Source of the DNA: Planococcus sp. CP5-4_YE
GTDB taxonomy: Bacteria > Bacillota > Bacilli > Bacillales_A > Planococcaceae
DNA length: 64,000 nucleotides
Assembly (NCBI RefSeq): GCF_019042655.1
Contig: NZ_JAHPZO010000008.1
Coordinates: 1-64,000, forward strand
Direction of reading: 5' to 3'
Below are positions 16,466 to 26,103 of this stretch, in pieces (within the stretch, counting starts at the first letter, position 1; every line of letters begins with the position of its first letter). The notes beneath the pieces are model-generated. The model saw only the letters and a program-made list of their open reading frames with translations. It had not been told where the DNA came from and ran no database searches. The position numbers and the translations under genes were made by a program.

Positions 16466-19400
16466 TTATGGACTAGAAAGCTCCACAAGAAATGAAGCAA
16501 ATAGGTCCTCTTCCACTGCCATCTCCCAAATCGCGGAAGCCTCTTCCGTCTCGAGTAGTTCCTTTAGAATTGTCTTTGCGGCCAGTGGCTGATGGCGTGC
16601 AGCTTGTGCGCGGGCCAATTCATATTTCGCCGGCACAAAGCCCGGCATATCCGCAAGCAGCGGCTCGATCATCTCTTTTGCCCGCTGCCCGTGGCGTTTC
16701 GTCGAATAGCTTGACGCCCGGGCGAGGATCAACCATTCCGCGTAGTGCATTTCTTCCGGCAGGCTATCCTCCAATTCAATGCGCATTTCAGAATCCAAGG
16801 ACTCCAAAGCATTCCATTTACGAATATAAAGATCCGGATTGAATACTTCCAGCGCGATGGCGGCATCCAATTTTTCAAGCGCTCCCGGAATATCCTCTTG
16901 AATTTCCAGCGCCTCGCCCCACCAAGCCAGCATTTCCGCATCGAGCGGTGTCAGTTCCTCGTAAGCTTCCAAGCGGTTCACGACGGACTCATAATGTTGC
17001 GGTTTTCCACTTTCTTCCGCCAATTGAAGTTCGGCAAAAATCAACATGCGCTGCGCTTCTCCAGGAGTTTTTGTTTTCGCGTATGGTTTCAATTCATCGA
17101 TTGCTTCCTGTGCCATGCCACGGTTCAAGTAAAATTGCGCAAGCTGAATCGCTGCGTCTTCGCGGTCCGGTGCAAGCTTGGCTGCAGTTTCGCAAAGCGT
17201 GATGATGGTACTGGCAAACATCAATCGTTTACTGCGGTGGCGCATGCGCTTGATAAACCCGGCTGGCGGTTCTTCCTCCAGCTGCTCAAGCCGGTTCATC
17301 ATCGCACTGGCTGCCAATTCATAAGCAGTTGCCTGGGCATCTGCCGGCAGCCATTTTTGTAAATTGCGCTTAAGGAACGGAATCTTTCCGAGCGCTTCTA
17401 GTGTCAGGACATATTCGCTGTATAATTCCTCTTCTTCAGGCGTTTCCACAAGCAGCTTCTTAAGCTCGTCCAGCGCGCGCTTATGTTCGCCGCGGCGATT
17501 CAAAAATTGCACATATTGGAAACGCGACGGGAAAGCATTCGGTTCTTCATTCGCCTTGAGGAAAAGCTTCTCCGCCATCTCGAGTTCGCCCGCTGCTTCA
17601 TGGACATGTGCCCGTGCGGCATACAACCATTCAGCTGGTACTTGGTCTTCAATCCGGTCGAGCAAACGGTTTAATTTTTCGATATCGGCTTGTGTCGCAG
17701 CAAACCCAACTAAGTCCGGCAATACAGCGGACAAAGGCTCGGCTGCGATAAAGTCCAGCACTGCGGCAAATGCTTTTTGGTTTTTCCCAATTTCCCGGTA
17801 GCAGCGCACCAACCCGCCAAGCGCTGGCGCATAGCCCGCTTCCTGCGCAGCCGCTTGCTCGTACAAGACAATGGCACGGTTGATATCGTCGCCCATTTCC
17901 GCAAGCTGCCCTTGTTTGGCGAGTGCTAACGGGATATTTCCAGCCGCCTCGTATAGATGCTTGGCAAAACGCGGATTGCCTGCTTGTTCATGAAGTTCCG
18001 CTTCCAGGCAGAGGATTTGCGGCTCGCCGGTCTTGCGCAACTCTTTCAATCCAGCGATGACCCTGTGCCGCAAACTCGGCGCCGCACCAGATTCGCTATA
18101 GCGTTCAGCGAGCATGTACAAATCTTCTCCTTCAGCAAGCTTGAAGCCGTCTTCGATGATTTTCAATGCTTCCCCAGCAGACGCCGCGTCTTCCGATTGT
18201 TCCAAGATCAAGTCAGCTGCACGCAGCCGGTAACCTGCATCGGCCCGTTCCATCCCTTGTTTCAAAAACGCCAATGCTTCGGCACTGCGCTTTTGGCCGT
18301 ATAGAGCATGCGCAATGTGAACGGGTGTGAAAAAATCCTTGGGATCCAGTTCATACGCACGCCTGTAGGCATCCTCCGCCTGTTCGAACTGTTGCTGTTC
18401 GATCGCGATATGGCCAAGATACGAGTGAAGAATGTCTTGATTCAACTCTTTTTTCAAGCCGTCTCCAATGATTTTTTGCGCCTCCGCCCAGCGCTCTTTT
18501 TCCATGAACAGTTCGGCCATGCGCAAATACGCAAAAGGCTGCTCCGAATCCAGGACAAGTGCTTGGCGGTACTGTTCCAGCGCTTCCTCTGTTCGATCCA
18601 ATGCCTGCAGACAGCGGCCCATTTCATAGAGGAAATAGCCATCTTCCGGATGTTTTTGGTTCAATTCGGCGAAGCGGCGGTACGCCTGCTCAACAGCACC
18701 GTATTCATACTGGATGAGTGCGTGTGTAATTTGCGCGTACATGTCTTCGGGCAATTGCCCGGTCGCGATTTTCGACCATTTATAAGCCTGGAAAATGCGC
18801 CCGCCTTCCAAATAACAGCGCGCCAAATGGCTATAGGCGAGCGGCTGGTAATGGTCAAGTTCAATCGAGCGTTTCAATAAAGGCATCGCTTGCTCCACTT
18901 TTCCTTCATTCATGGAAATGGCCGCTTTTAAAAACAATGCATACGGGCTTCTGGCATGTGCCGGTTCTTTTAAAGCAGCCAGCGCTTTAGTTCCTTGATC
19001 TTTTTGAAAATACAAATGCGCTTCCAGTAATTCCAGTTCTGCATCATGGGTGTCGAATTCGGCCCGCAGCCGCTCCAGCCATTGTTCATGCCATTCAGTG
19101 GGCTGGCCCGAAAGCGCCATCGTCAATCCGATCACCGCGGCATAGCACTGTTCTTGGTGCTGCTCCAAAAAGCTTACAAACTGCGCTTCGTTAATCGGCT
19201 CGACATCAAGCAATTCGTAAATTTCCGTAAAGAAACGGTGGTCCGAATCGTCCAGCATCTCTAGCAATTCATTGCGGGAACCGTCCACAAACGCCATACT
19301 CAGGGAATCGGTCATGCGGAACATTTTCGGCACTTCATCGTACGCGACGAGGAACGGCCCCAAATCATTCGGGTCTTGAATGACGAGCGCTTGCAGGCGG

Positions 19401-20596
19401 TCATCATATCCGACCACGACTTGCACATGCGCGCTGTTTTCGATCATCATGCTGAGCAAAATTGGGATGCCCGCATCGATAAAATCTTTATACTGGTCGA
19501 TAGTGCCTTTGAAATAACGGGCCGTAAAGCCGAGTGTTTCCATATAGGACATCGTCGTCTGCAACTTCGAACCCGTCACATCAAAGACGTGCTGGGCAAT
19601 ATCATCTTGCGTTGCCGTCTTATCAAAAGCCTGCAAAATCAACGACAGCGAAGCCGGCACACAATAATTGAGTTTCTGGACTTCCGGCGTCAATGAAAGT
19701 TTTTTATGTGTTCCGTTCGGATCGATTTTCGTTTTTGTGTAAAGGCTGTCTTTCAAATCCAGGGGGTGCTTGGCAATCCATTGGTCCAACTCATCGAAGC
19801 GTTCCAATTCATACAAACAATGTGCCGCCAAATGAATAAACAGCTTTTTGCGCGAATGATAAGGGTTCTGCCCGATCGCCGCTTCCATCTTCGCCAAGAC
19901 TTCTTCAAAACGGCCCAACTGATGCAATCTTCCAATCTGTTCCGTGTGGAAAGCATGGACTTTCGGAAACTCCTCAGCAGCCCCCACCAATACCTCCAAC
20001 GAACGGGCCGGGGCTCCGCGCATCGCCAATAAGTCTGCGTACAAAAGGCAGATGCTTGTACTCCAGCGGCTACTCGTATCTGGAAATGCATGTAACAAGA
20101 TTTTCTCTGCACCATCCCAGTCCCCGCTATGGATGGCGAAAAATGCCTGCTGGTCCGGGCGCGCCCCACCGAGTTCCTCGATGCGCGCCAATTGCTCGGC
20201 TGCTTCCGGAATGCGGTTCAATTGGCAATAAACTTTCATCAATAAATGATGCGCATGCATCAATTCATTGTCTTGATAATTATCGGCATGGATGCCTTGC
20301 AGGCGAGCGAGAATCTTCTCTTCCGCTTCCAGGCTGCGCCCGGTTTCCAACAAGCGCACGCAATGCCACGCATAGGAACGCAAGCTGCCAAAGCGCTTAT
20401 AGCTCGCGGTTGCCAAAAAATTGCTGTAGCCGTAGAGATCCGACTCATCAGCCATGCGGATCAAGCGGTAAAATCCCTCTTCATCCGGAATACCCGCCAA
20501 AAATTCCTTTGCCGCACGCAAAGATTTCTTATTCCATAACTCTCCAATGACGCGAACCAAATCATCCGCTGTTTCGATGTGAACAGTCGCCATCAT
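16466..20596 (-). CDS. Giant TPR protein with embedded C39-like peptidase domain
   Basis: A 1376-residue protein with no signal peptide. Residues 1-290 and 440-1376 are TPR-like helical repeats (for example AYSHLARCYLEGGRIFQAYKW, YFLYEMGRCLQALDRTEEAL). Inserted at about 300-430 is a papain-like C39 peptidase domain: Cys312 in NYCVPAS, His390 in SAHVQVVVGY and Asp408 in IQDPN, the expected triad. C39 domains usually cut leader peptides in exporters; here it is linked only to TPRs and no exporter is near. Cytoplasmic processing of an unknown partner is possible. ATG-ATG start with AAAGGGGAT upstream. A small membrane protein gene lies 65 nt before it on the same strand. Confidence 0.85.
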   Translation of the reverse strand: MMATVHIETADDLVRVIGELWNKKSLRAAKEFLAGIPDEEGFYRLIRMADESDLYGYSNFLATASYKRFGSLRSYAWHCVRLLETGRSLEAEEKILARLQGIHADNYQDNELMHAHHLLMKVYCQLNRIPEAAEQLARIEELGGARPDQQAFFAIHSGDWDGAEKILLHAFPDTSSRWSTSICLLYADLLAMRGAPARSLEVLVGAAEEFPKVHAFHTEQIGRLHQLGRFEEVLAKMEAAIGQNPYHSRKKLFIHLAAHCLYELERFDELDQWIAKHPLDLKDSLYTKTKIDPNGTHKKLSLTPEVQKLNYCVPASLSLILQAFDKTATQDDIAQHVFDVTGSKLQTTMSYMETLGFTARYFKGTIDQYKDFIDAGIPILLSMMIENSAHVQVVVGYDDRLQALVIQDPNDLGPFLVAYDEVPKMFRMTDSLSMAFVDGSRNELLEMLDDSDHRFFTEIYELLDVEPINEAQFVSFLEQHQEQCYAAVIGLTMALSGQPTEWHEQWLERLRAEFDTHDAELELLEAHLYFQKDQGTKALAALKEPAHARSPYALFLKAAISMNEGKVEQAMPLLKRSIELDHYQPLAYSHLARCYLEGGRIFQAYKWSKIATGQLPEDMYAQITHALIQYEYGAVEQAYRRFAELNQKHPEDGYFLYEMGRCLQALDRTEEALEQYRQALVLDSEQPFAYLRMAELFMEKERWAEAQKIIGDGLKKELNQDILHSYLGHIAIEQQQFEQAEDAYRRAYELDPKDFFTPVHIAHALYGQKRSAEALAFLKQGMERADAGYRLRAADLILEQSEDAASAGEALKIIEDGFKLAEGEDLYMLAERYSESGAAPSLRHRVIAGLKELRKTGEPQILCLEAELHEQAGNPRFAKHLYEAAGNIPLALAKQGQLAEMGDDINRAIVLYEQAAAQEAGYAPALGGLVRCYREIGKNQKAFAAVLDFIAAEPLSAVLPDLVGFAATQADIEKLNRLLDRIEDQVPAEWLYAARAHVHEAAGELEMAEKLFLKANEEPNAFPSRFQYVQFLNRRGEHKRALDELKKLLVETPEEEELYSEYVLTLEALGKIPFLKRNLQKWLPADAQATAYELAASAMMNRLEQLEEEPPAGFIKRMRHRSKRLMFASTIITLCETAAKLAPDREDAAIQLAQFYLNRGMAQEAIDELKPYAKTKTPGEAQRMLIFAELQLAEESGKPQHYESVVNRLEAYEELTPLDAEMLAWWGEALEIQEDIPGALEKLDAAIALEVFNPDLYIRKWNALESLDSEMRIELEDSLPEEMHYAEWLILARASSYSTKRHGQRAKEMIEPLLADMPGFVPAKYELARAQAARHQPLAAKTILKELLETEEASAIWEMAVEEDLFASFLVELSSP

Positions 20597-20661
20597 GTCT
20601 CTATCCCCTTTGATTTTCTACTATATAATATGGATATTTTTTTAAGTCCAATCGCCGTTCT

Positions 20662-20871
20662 TTAAATGATGCGCTGGGCTTCTTGAGGAAGTTGCGTTTT
20701 TTCGATAGTAGCCTGCGAGATTTTTTGATGAATTTGGCTTAATAAATAAAGCCCCCTGAACATGCAGCCGAACAGGATGCCAAAAGCCAAGATCCCGCCA
20801 TACAACGGGCCGAACATCAATAATATATAGCCCAATATCGAGCTGAAAAGCATAGCCCAAAACAATTTCAT
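20662..20871 (-). CDS. Small two-segment membrane protein
   Basis: A 69-residue protein with two glycine-rich hydrophobic segments (about 4-21 and 23-41) and a soluble tail (QIHQKISQATIEKTQLPQEAQRII). AGGAGG lies 6 nt before the ATG. It is on the same strand as, and just upstream of, the C39-TPR gene. Unknown function. Confidence 0.6.
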   Translation of the reverse strand: MKLFWAMLFSSILGYILLMFGPLYGGILAFGILFGCMFRGLYLLSQIHQKISQATIEKTQLPQEAQRII

Positions 20872-21026
20872 GCCATTCCTCCTAAGTTATCTATGCAGCA
20901 CGCTGGGTTAGCACTGAAAATTCATCAGAAATCTATTTCATTATCATGTGATAAGCCAATTAACTTATTATATATTGGCAAGTTCTAGGCCGCAATGACT
21001 ATTTCAAAAGACGGCCGCATAATAAA

Positions 21027-21058
21027 ATCCGCCCTTGTCGACATGACAAAGGCGGATC
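21027..21058 (-). terminator. Terminator of the 21076 gene
   Basis: ATCCGCCTTTGTC and GACAAGGGCGGAT arms with a following T-rich tract on the minus strand. Confidence 0.85.
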
Positions 21059-21075
21059 ATTGGTTTCTTCTATTA

Positions 21076-22047
21076 TTAAACGGTCAATCCGCGCGCTTGG
21101 CGGAAATCAGTGATGCGTTGGTCTTTGATGACGCCGCTTTCGATGACGATGGCATTCTGGACCATTTCAGAAATATTGCCTTCGAGCAACTCATCAAGCA
21201 TTGGCGCAAAGCCAGTGCTGAGCACTTTCGTGATCGTGTGCGGGAACATCGCCGGCGTGTTGTCGACAGCGTAATGAATGATTCCGTCCACTGTATACAC
21301 CGGGTTGTCAATCGTCGTAGGTGTCGATGTCTCGATCTCGAGTTCCGGATCGCAGCTGACATCAATGATCATCGCGCCTTTTTTCAAGCGCTTCAGATCT
21401 TCGCGGTAGATGATGCGGTCGGTGCGTGTCGTGTCCCACATGATGCAGTTGACAAGCACGTCGTAATCGACCATCTTCTCACGGAACAAAGCCTCCGAAC
21501 GGCGTCCGTAAACGTCCACTTCCGCACCGAGTCCGTGAAGGATGCGCATCGCGCCTTTTGCCGTATGGCCATTGCCAAGAATCGCGACACGCGTCTCATA
21601 CGGCATCTTGCCACAATTCTGGTAAGCCTGAAGCACTGCCGCTTCCCCAGCTACTTCACGGTTGCGATAGAAAATATAACGCCCGCCTTCAAATAACTCT
21701 TCCCAAGCGACGACCGTATGCTTGCCAGCAATCGCGCCGTCCGTGAACTTAACGTCCTGGATTGCATGCGCCCAGCCGATCAACAACTTGCCATCTTCCA
21801 GTTGATCGAAATAATCCGCAAAGCCCAGTTTCACATCGACAATCGCGTCGCAAGACAAAACTTCATCACGCGTCGCAATCTGGACGCCCATCGCGCGATA
21901 ATCCTCATCTGTCAGGCCCAGCACTTCGCCGTAGCCTTGCTCAAAATACAAACGCTCCGGATGTGCCACCTGCTTCAAATCTGCCGGCAAAATCGCCCGC
22001 CGCTTCTCGTTATTCTTGCGGCTAATTACAAAACCCATCGTCTTCAA
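21076..22047 (-). CDS. Alanine dehydrogenase/CEOS-like NAD(P) oxidoreductase
   Basis: About 323 residues. The N-terminus GFVISRKNNEKRRAILPADL and the middle Rossmann part RVAILGNGHTAKGAMRILHGLGAEVDVYGR fit the alanine dehydrogenase/PNT superfamily. Length and sequence best resemble N5-(carboxyethyl)ornithine synthase, which reductively joins pyruvate to the side chain of ornithine (or lysine) with NADPH. Substrate is not proven. Two starts are possible: ATG at 22062, and TTG at 22047 with GGGGGAA at better spacing; I use the latter. It stands alone, with its own terminator. Confidence 0.7.
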   Translation of the reverse strand: MKTMGFVISRKNNEKRRAILPADLKQVAHPERLYFEQGYGEVLGLTDEDYRAMGVQIATRDEVLSCDAIVDVKLGFADYFDQLEDGKLLIGWAHAIQDVKFTDGAIAGKHTVVAWEELFEGGRYIFYRNREVAGEAAVLQAYQNCGKMPYETRVAILGNGHTAKGAMRILHGLGAEVDVYGRRSEALFREKMVDYDVLVNCIMWDTTRTDRIIYREDLKRLKKGAMIIDVSCDPELEIETSTPTTIDNPVYTVDGIIHYAVDNTPAMFPHTITKVLSTGFAPMLDELLEGNISEMVQNAIVIESGVIKDQRITDFRQARGLTV

Positions 22048-22139
22048 AATCCATTCCCCCATTTTCTCTCGGCAAAGCCGTTAAGCTCATATTATCATGA
22101 AAACCTTTTCAACGGCGTATTCTGACAGTAGAGTTTTTG

Positions 22140-22227
22140 TGTCCCTGTGCATCACACAATTTACCGGGCAGGATCTGTGTGATGGCGGCATTTCGGTGTC
22201 TGATTGTCCCTGTGCGCCACACAATTT
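22140..22227 (-). repeat. REP-like doublet 1 (65-bp spacing)
   Basis: Two direct copies of the 23-bp unit at 22140-22162 and 22205-22227, reading TGTCCCTGTG first on the plus strand. It lies upstream of the RAYT gene. Confidence 0.9.
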
Positions 22228-22449
22228 GAGCGACACACTATTCTGTATACTATTTTTCACCGGTAGATTATACTAAACGAGATCACAACTTTTATAGAAA
22301 GAAGGGATTTTTATAAGCACAATCTTCATTTCCCCGCAGCCGTTTTCAGCACGCCACGCAAGCTCTTCAGCCTTTATCCAAAACCCTCCGCTACACGATA
22401 CGGCCTTTTTCGCTCATCTCGGCGCCATCAGATCGGAAGGTGATGCTTT

Positions 22450-23055
22450 GTGACCAGACGACGCGAGTTCAACCCGGATTCCTATTATCATGTCATCATG
22501 CGAGGCAACAACAGGCAGCCCATATTCGGCACGCCAGAAGACATGAACGAATTGACGCGGGCCTTGTTTTACACACACAATCGCTACCCGTTCACGATTC
22601 TCGCCTGGTGTTTCATGACCAATCATTACCATATTTTAATTAAACCAAAAGAAGATTCGCTCAGTAAAATTATGGCCATGATCAATCGCCGCTACAGTTA
22701 CTCTTACAGCAAGCGCTACAATCATGTCGGACGCATCTACCAAAAACGCTATTCTGCCAAGGAAGTCGCTTCAGCATACGGGTTATTGGTTGTCAGCAGC
22801 TATATCCACCGTAACCCCATCCAGACCTCCACGCCCATGGTCAAACGCTTGGACCATTATCCGTACAGTTCGTTTCCGTATTACTGGGATGAAACTCTCC
22901 CTGCCCCTCCGTTTCTAGACCGCAGCTTTCTCTCCACGATCATGCCTTATCCCCACGACAAAACGACCGCCTCTTATTGCCAATATTGCTTGAAGTACCG
23001 ACAAAAAGTGGAAGAAGACGTGAAAACAGAAGAAGTTGGAACTCTGGAAATGTAG
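22450..23055 (+). CDS. REP-associated tyrosine transposase (RAYT, Y1_Tnp/HUH)
   Basis: A 201-residue Y1 HUH-type transposase. The metal-binding HUH is H59-Y60-H61 in MTNHYHILIK; the presumed catalytic Tyr is Y118 in SSYIHRNP; GRIYQKRY (about 94-101) is also typical of the family. Such enzymes cut and join single-stranded DNA at REP hairpins. GTG start with GGAAGG about 8 nt upstream. No IS200/605 partner TnpB and no clear IS ends are present, as expected of a domesticated RAYT. Six copies of the 23-bp repeat surround the gene: two upstream, four downstream. It is the only transposase of this kind here and the natural candidate for the enzyme acting on those repeats. Confidence 0.9.
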   Translation: MTRRREFNPDSYYHVIMRGNNRQPIFGTPEDMNELTRALFYTHNRYPFTILAWCFMTNHYHILIKPKEDSLSKIMAMINRRYSYSYSKRYNHVGRIYQKRYSAKEVASAYGLLVVSSYIHRNPIQTSTPMVKRLDHYPYSSFPYYWDETLPAPPFLDRSFLSTIMPYPHDKTTASYCQYCLKYRQKVEEDVKTEEVGTLEM

Positions 23056-23070
23056 AGTGTGGACAGCATG

Positions 23071-23179
23071 TGTCCCTGTGCATCACACAATTTCAGTGCC
23101 GTTCTTTCTAGCAATAGCAGATACCACGGGGGCTAGGTGAATTTCTTTTTCTGATGCGCCCCTGTGCGCCACACAATTT
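23071..23179 (-). repeat. REP-like doublet 2 (86-bp spacing)
   Basis: Copies at 23071-23093 and 23157-23179, 15 nt after the RAYT stop, TGTCCC-first on the plus strand. The second is diverged at its first bases. The inner part has diverged CTAGC/GCTAG arms. Confidence 0.85.
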
Positions 23180-23180
23180 A

Positions 23181-23218
23181 AAGAAGCATCCATCCGCAAA
23201 AACGAATGGATGCTTCTT
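23181..23218 (+). terminator. Terminator of the RAYT unit
   Basis: AAGAAGCATCCAT and ATGGATGCTTCTT arms followed by TTTTT, between two oppositely oriented repeat doublets. Confidence 0.85.
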
Positions 23219-23227
23219 TTTTATGTT

Positions 23228-23315
23228 GAATTGTGTGATGCACAGGGACATTCTCCTCCCAAAAACCCACCACATCAGCATTTCGCCCCCGTGAATTGTG
23301 TGGCGCACAGGGACA
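23228..23315 (+). repeat. REP-like doublet 3 (65-bp spacing)
   Basis: Copies at 23228-23250 and 23293-23315. The last ends 3 nt from the stop codon of the minus-strand subtilase gene and faces it TGTCCC-first. Confidence 0.9.
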
Positions 23316-23318
23316 CAA

Positions 23319-25586
23319 CTACCGCCGCTTCCCAAGCATTCCTTTCACGTCTTCCGACACCGCACCGGTGCCACCGAAAATCGAGAACCCGCGATATGTC
23401 GGCAGCTGTTGTTCGGTCGCAGGCGGGATTTTATCAGGGCGCACGAGTAGAATCGGCGCGTCGTTTTTCGCTGCTAAAACCGATCCCGTCAAGGCATCCG
23501 GGAAGTTCAATCCAGTGGCGATAAAGACACGGCTATCGCCGAGTGCTAGACGCGTCACCACTTCGTATCCCGTGTCATAGCGCGTTTTGCCGCCGAAGCG
23601 CTCCGGATCCGGCAAGCGGCTGAATACGTCGTCACTCACAGCACCGATGCCGCCGATGACATAGCTGGAGGTGTAGTTTTCAAGAGCATCCGCCGTTTCT
23701 TCCGCCAACGCCTTGCTGCGTGTCAACAGGATTGGAATGCCGTTTTTCGCGGCATATGGCGACACCGACAAGACGTCTGGGAAGTTCAATCCGCTTGCAA
23801 CGACAGCACGTCTAGAGTCCATCTTCTCTGCAATCAAAGCTGCTGTTTCGTAGCGCGTTTTGCCGCCAATGCGTTCGGTCGCGAGTTTCATTTCAGCCAA
23901 TTCCGTTTTGACCGCATCCGATACGGCCCCGCTGCCGCCTAGAATAATCGCCCGGTCAGCTCCCAATCGCTCGATTTCTTTGCGCACATCGGCATGAAGT
24001 TCACCGGAACGGGTCAATAAAATCGGCGCATCTTTTTGATATGCCAGCGGCCCACCGGCCAAAGCGTCCGGAAAATCAGCGGCAGTGGCGATGACCACTG
24101 TATCAGCCGACTCCCAGCCCGTTTGGGAAATCGCGATTGCGGTCTGGTAGCGGTCGATTCCAGAAATGCGTCCTGGGAGTTCATCAGGTTGCGTTTCTTT
24201 CACGGTGATTTCCAGCGCTTCGCTTTGATTGCCGTAGCGATCGCGAACCGTCAAAGCCAATACGCTGCCGGCTGCTTGCTTCGGAATGGCCACGCTGAAC
24301 TTGTCCGTCCCTGTATAGCCTTCTGTACGCGCGATTTCACCGCCTTCATTGTGCACGCTAATCACAGCGTCTTCCAAGCTTTGATCCAACGTACCAGTAA
24401 TTTCCACCGAGCTATCGTAGACATCGCTGACAGCCGGCTGTGCGATGTCAAAAATCATCAACGCCGCTTCTGCATCGATACGTCCGTGGCCAAAATACGG
24501 ATCTTTCCCGGCTGCGCCGAGATCGACCGAAGTATCATACAGACGCTGTGCAATCTGTTCATTCGACAAATCGGGCTCGTTCGCTTTCACGAGCGCCGCA
24601 ATTCCTGCCACGACTGGACTCGCCATCGAAGTTCCGCTCATCGAAGCGAAGCTGCCCCCGGCGACCGTCGACCAAATGCCGGTGCCGGGTGCTGTGATGT
24701 CTTGATCTGCCCCATAATTCGAGAAGCCCGAAAAGCGGTCAGCACGGTCCGTCGACCCAACCGCCATGACATTTTCGTAACCCGATGGATAATGCGTATC
24801 TTCCGTGTAGTCATTTCCCGAAGACGCGATCACCATCGTGCCGCGTTCATTCGCATAATCAATTGCCGCCTGATAAGGTTCGCTCCAATAATAATTTCCG
24901 AGACTCATATTGATGATGTCGGCTCCTGCGTCCGCCGCGTAATAGATGCCTTCAATTACGTCCGAAGTATAGGCCAACTCATTTTCGAACACATCAATCG
25001 CCAGCAAGCCCGCTCCAGGCGCAACGCCTGTGCCGTATGTCCGGTTATTATGCACAGCGCCAATGATGCCCGCAACATGCGTGCCATGATCATCTTCGCT
25101 CATGCTCGTGGCGGTGGCATAAGAACTTACGATTTGGCCTTTCAAATCGGGATGATCCAAATCAAACCCGTTATCGAGCACGGCGACCAACACATCCGTC
25201 GTCCCCATCGTTCTCGTCCAAGCCAGTTCCGACCCGATCAATCCGTGATGGTACTGGAAGGAGTAATACGGATCGTTCGGCACCGCCGTCGTTTTGAGCA
25301 AATGGTCTGGCTCGACCTTCGCCACGCCAGCTGTGCTGCCGAGTTGTTCTATGTAATCGTCCACGCTTTGCCCTTCCGGCACCTCGACCGTCACGACCTT
25401 GTTCGCTGCGTTGATGTTCAAGGCATCGATGTTTTCTCCTGTCAGCGCCTGGCTGCTGGTTCCTTTTTCAAGTGTGACGATGACACGGTCTGTCTGATTG
25501 CCTTCATCCGCTGACGCCAATCCCGCGGCCTGAAACACCGCCGCTCCTGTAAGCAACATAATTCCGAATTTTTTGGATGTATTCAA
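23319..25586 (-). CDS. Secreted subtilisin-like protease with CWB2 wall-binding repeats
   Basis: A 755-residue S8 serine protease. Signal peptide 1-26 (ASA|DE); propeptide about 33-100 (I9-like, RVIVTLEKG...VAKVEPD); catalytic Asp138 (VAVLDNGFDLDHPD), His167 (DDHGTHVAG), oxyanion Asn258 (SSGND) and Ser320 (SGTSMASP), so it should be active. After a short beta domain (about 390-465), three CWB2 repeats run to the C-terminus (for example RYQTAIAISQ, ATAADFPDALAGGPLA) and should hold the enzyme on the wall. A repeat doublet abuts the stop codon. Confidence 0.93.
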   Translation of the reverse strand: MNTSKKFGIMLLTGAAVFQAAGLASADEGNQTDRVIVTLEKGTSSQALTGENIDALNINAANKVVTVEVPEGQSVDDYIEQLGSTAGVAKVEPDHLLKTTAVPNDPYYSFQYHHGLIGSELAWTRTMGTTDVLVAVLDNGFDLDHPDLKGQIVSSYATATSMSEDDHGTHVAGIIGAVHNNRTYGTGVAPGAGLLAIDVFENELAYTSDVIEGIYYAADAGADIINMSLGNYYWSEPYQAAIDYANERGTMVIASSGNDYTEDTHYPSGYENVMAVGSTDRADRFSGFSNYGADQDITAPGTGIWSTVAGGSFASMSGTSMASPVVAGIAALVKANEPDLSNEQIAQRLYDTSVDLGAAGKDPYFGHGRIDAEAALMIFDIAQPAVSDVYDSSVEITGTLDQSLEDAVISVHNEGGEIARTEGYTGTDKFSVAIPKQAAGSVLALTVRDRYGNQSEALEITVKETQPDELPGRISGIDRYQTAIAISQTGWESADTVVIATAADFPDALAGGPLAYQKDAPILLTRSGELHADVRKEIERLGADRAIILGGSGAVSDAVKTELAEMKLATERIGGKTRYETAALIAEKMDSRRAVVASGLNFPDVLSVSPYAAKNGIPILLTRSKALAEETADALENYTSSYVIGGIGAVSDDVFSRLPDPERFGGKTRYDTGYEVVTRLALGDSRVFIATGLNFPDALTGSVLAAKNDAPILLVRPDKIPPATEQQLPTYRGFSIFGGTGAVSEDVKGMLGKRR

Positions 25587-25699
25587 ATTGTTGACCCCTT
25601 TCGCCTGTTCTCCGTGGCTGGTAAATTCTCGCTTATTGTAACATCATTATTTTCCAATTAATAGTAATTCAATTTTTAAACTGTCAATGATTCCTATAG

Positions 25700-25808
25700 A
25701 AATTGTGTGGCGCACAGGGACGCCAAAACACTCCGCGAATCAAAAAACCGCATCCCCGCGCCTTTTCGGCAATGGGATGCGGTTGGAATTGTGTGGTGCA
25801 CAGGGACA
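25700..25808 (+). repeat. REP-like doublet 4 (86-bp spacing, hairpin type)
   Basis: Copies at 25700-25722 and 25786-25808 enclose a hairpin AACCGCATCCC ... GGGATGCGGTT. It ends 4 nt from the stop of the yafQ-like gene. Confidence 0.9.
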
Positions 25809-25812
25809 GAAC

Positions 25813-26103
25813 TCAAAATAAATCAGCATGCGTTCCTGTTCTAATGAAAACCACTAAGTTTTTAGTTGGATAGAATTTATAAATCAGCAGCCAATCACTA
25901 TTACGGCCGCCGATATGGCATTCCCAACAATCCAGATAATCTCTGGTAGGACGTAATTTATGCGCTCGGTATATCTCCTCTGGGAGATCGACTTCTTCTT
26001 GGATCATCTTCATCACTGCTTTTAACTCTGTTAAATCGTACTTACGTTTTTGCAGCCGCTTCAAATCTTTCCTAAACTGGGAAGGTGTATCAATTGCTAG
26101 CAT
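25813..26103 (-). CDS. YafQ family type II toxin (mRNA interferase)
   Basis: A 96-residue RelE-superfamily toxin. The signature runs through YRAHKLRPTRDYLDCWECHI and DWLLIYKFYPTKNLVVFIRTGTHADLF; the paired His and the GTHADLF end are characteristic of YafQ. Family members cut ribosome-bound mRNA. Its ATG overlaps the antitoxin stop (TAATG), the usual toxin-after-antitoxin operon order. It looks intact. Confidence 0.9.
   Translation of the reverse strand: MLAIDTPSQFRKDLKRLQKRKYDLTELKAVMKMIQEEVDLPEEIYRAHKLRPTRDYLDCWECHIGGRNSDWLLIYKFYPTKNLVVFIRTGTHADLF

Noticed and set aside
24036-25514. 492-residue plus-strand frame opposite the subtilase
   Set aside because: Arg/His/Cys-rich antisense shadow of a well-conserved protease gene; no ribosome binding site.
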